Below, in pieces: positions 6,475-7,100 of a DNA stretch of 7,100 nucleotides. The notes beneath the pieces were generated by a model. It searched no databases. It worked only from the letters and a program-made list of their open reading frames with translations, and had not been told where the DNA came from. The stretch is from Spirochaetales bacterium (GTDB lineage Bacteria; Spirochaetota; Spirochaetia; ARS1246). The DNA lies in contig JAFGHN010000314.1 of assembly GCA_016930115.1 (NCBI GenBank), positions 1 through 7,100 of the forward strand, read 5' to 3'. The first letter of the stretch is position 1; the number at the start of each line of letters is the position of its first letter. The translations under genes and the position numbers were made by a program.

Positions 6475-6490
6475 TTCTTAGAAAAACAGT

Positions 6491-7100
6491 ATGAAAAAAG
6501 ACCCTATACGAACCGTCTTATCCGCGAACAGAGCCCCTATCTTCTCCAGCACGCCGGCAATCCGGTTGACTGGTACCCCTGGACTGACGACGCGTTCACC
6601 CGGGCGAAAAAGGAGGACAAACCGGTCTTTCTCTCAATCGGGTACTCGACCTGTCACTGGTGCCACGTCATGGAGGCGGAGTCTTTCGAAGACGAAGAGG
6701 TGGCCGCGCTGCTCAACAACTATTTCATCGCCATAAAGGTGGACCGGGAGGAACATCCCGATATAGACAGCTACTACATGACGGCGGCCCAACTACTCGC
6801 CGGAACAGGCGGATGGCCCTTGACCATCGTCATGACTCCGGACAAGGAGCCGTTCTACGCGGCAACCTATATTCCAAAGCGATCTTTTACAAACCGCACG
6901 GGCATGCTCGATCTGCTTCCCGCGCTGCATGAGGCCTGGGAAAACCGGAAGTCCGATATCTCTAAATCAGCCGCGGAAATCACGAACGCCGTCAAATCCG
7001 CGGTGTCTCAGGAATCCGCGGGCGCCGAAATCGCCGAAGGCCTTCACACGGCCGCCTTCGACTATTTCGAGAGCAGCTTTGACGCAGCGAACGGTGGGTT
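6491..7100 (+). CDS. DUF255 / YyaL-type thioredoxin-fold protein, 3' end outside the window, apparent frameshift at the start
   Basis: The coding frame is the one containing bases 6661-6663; it is open from 6475 to the window end. It reads TNRLIREQSPYLLQH, NPVDWYPW, KPVFLSIGYSTCHWCHVM, a VDREEHPDID block, then GGWPLTIVMTP and PFYAATYIP. This is the N-terminal thioredoxin-like domain of the DUF255/SSP411 family (YyaL in Bacillus), with the CxxC pair intact in CHWC. Full members have roughly 600-700 residues with a C-terminal alpha/alpha barrel, so about two thirds are missing here. There is no ATG, GTG, TTG or CTG in frame before Met 6670, which lies after the CxxC. ATG at 6491 is in the +1-shifted frame. 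A one-base gain in the A6 run at 6494-6499, or a -1 slip there, would give MKKRPYTNRLIRE, a normal family start. No clear SD precedes it. Function is unproven; a redox or sugar-related role is suggested for the family. Confidence 0.8.

Larger units (their letters stand above)
6157..6490. other. Intergenic region between the divergent DUF4349 operon and the DUF255 gene
   Basis: A stretch of 334 bases without a supported gene. From left to right it holds the lipoprotein ribosome site, a weak -10 candidate, a GC-rich stretch (about 6270-6325) with short alternating GCGCG runs but no clear structure, the inverted-repeat element, and 16 bases before the ATG at 6491. Open frames crossing it are antisense or upstream extensions of the lipoprotein frame. 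Confidence 0.6.

Noticed and set aside
6491..6736. An 81-codon protein starting at ATG 6491 read without a frameshift
   Set aside because: Its sequence is Ser/Thr/Arg-rich with no family, whereas the neighbouring frame over the same bases encodes the conserved DUF255 motifs. Only the ATG and its first two lysine codons are likely to be real.

Overview
The window looks like chromosomal DNA of a moderately GC-rich, Gram-negative-type, probably anaerobic bacterium. Support comes from a fused FAD/Fe-S 2-hydroxyacid dehydrogenase, a DUF1846 protein, and a lipoprotein with a relaxed lipobox (L-F-F-S-C) of the kind common in spirochaetes. A spirochaete is my best guess, but it is inference only and no marker gene is present. 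I see no phage, CRISPR, toxin-antitoxin or defence system.

Layout from left to right. Positions 1-1773 (+) hold the 3' part of a large FAD-linked oxidase fused to a GlcF-like Fe-S module. It faces a DUF1846 gene (1865-3376, -) across a 91-bp gap containing two GC-rich hairpins. The DUF1846 gene is divergent from a small integral-membrane methyltransferase of the isoprenylcysteine carboxyl methyltransferase/PEMT type (3434-3955, +), with 57 bp between their starts. Nine bases after that gene lies the end of a two-gene minus-strand operon. Its upstream gene is a lipoprotein with a central DUF4349-like domain (4558-6156). Its downstream gene is a shorter secreted paralogue (3965-4558), and the two are joined by a TGATG stop/start overlap. 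The last segment (6157-7100) has an intergenic region, a compact 28-bp perfect inverted-repeat element that looks like an IS630/mariner-type MITE (6340-6474), and the 5' part of a DUF255/YyaL-type thioredoxin-fold gene that runs off the window.

The genes look like unrelated single-gene or two-gene units rather than one pathway. The exception is the DUF4349 pair, which is very probably co-translated and exported to the cell envelope. The most noteworthy points are the MITE just upstream of the DUF255 gene, with a possible outward promoter; the absence of any ordinary in-frame start for that gene unless one base is added in (or the ribosome slips back on) an A6 run directly after an ATG; the paralogy of the DUF4349 pair; and an apparent internal duplication in which two similar domains flank the DUF4349 core of the lipoprotein.
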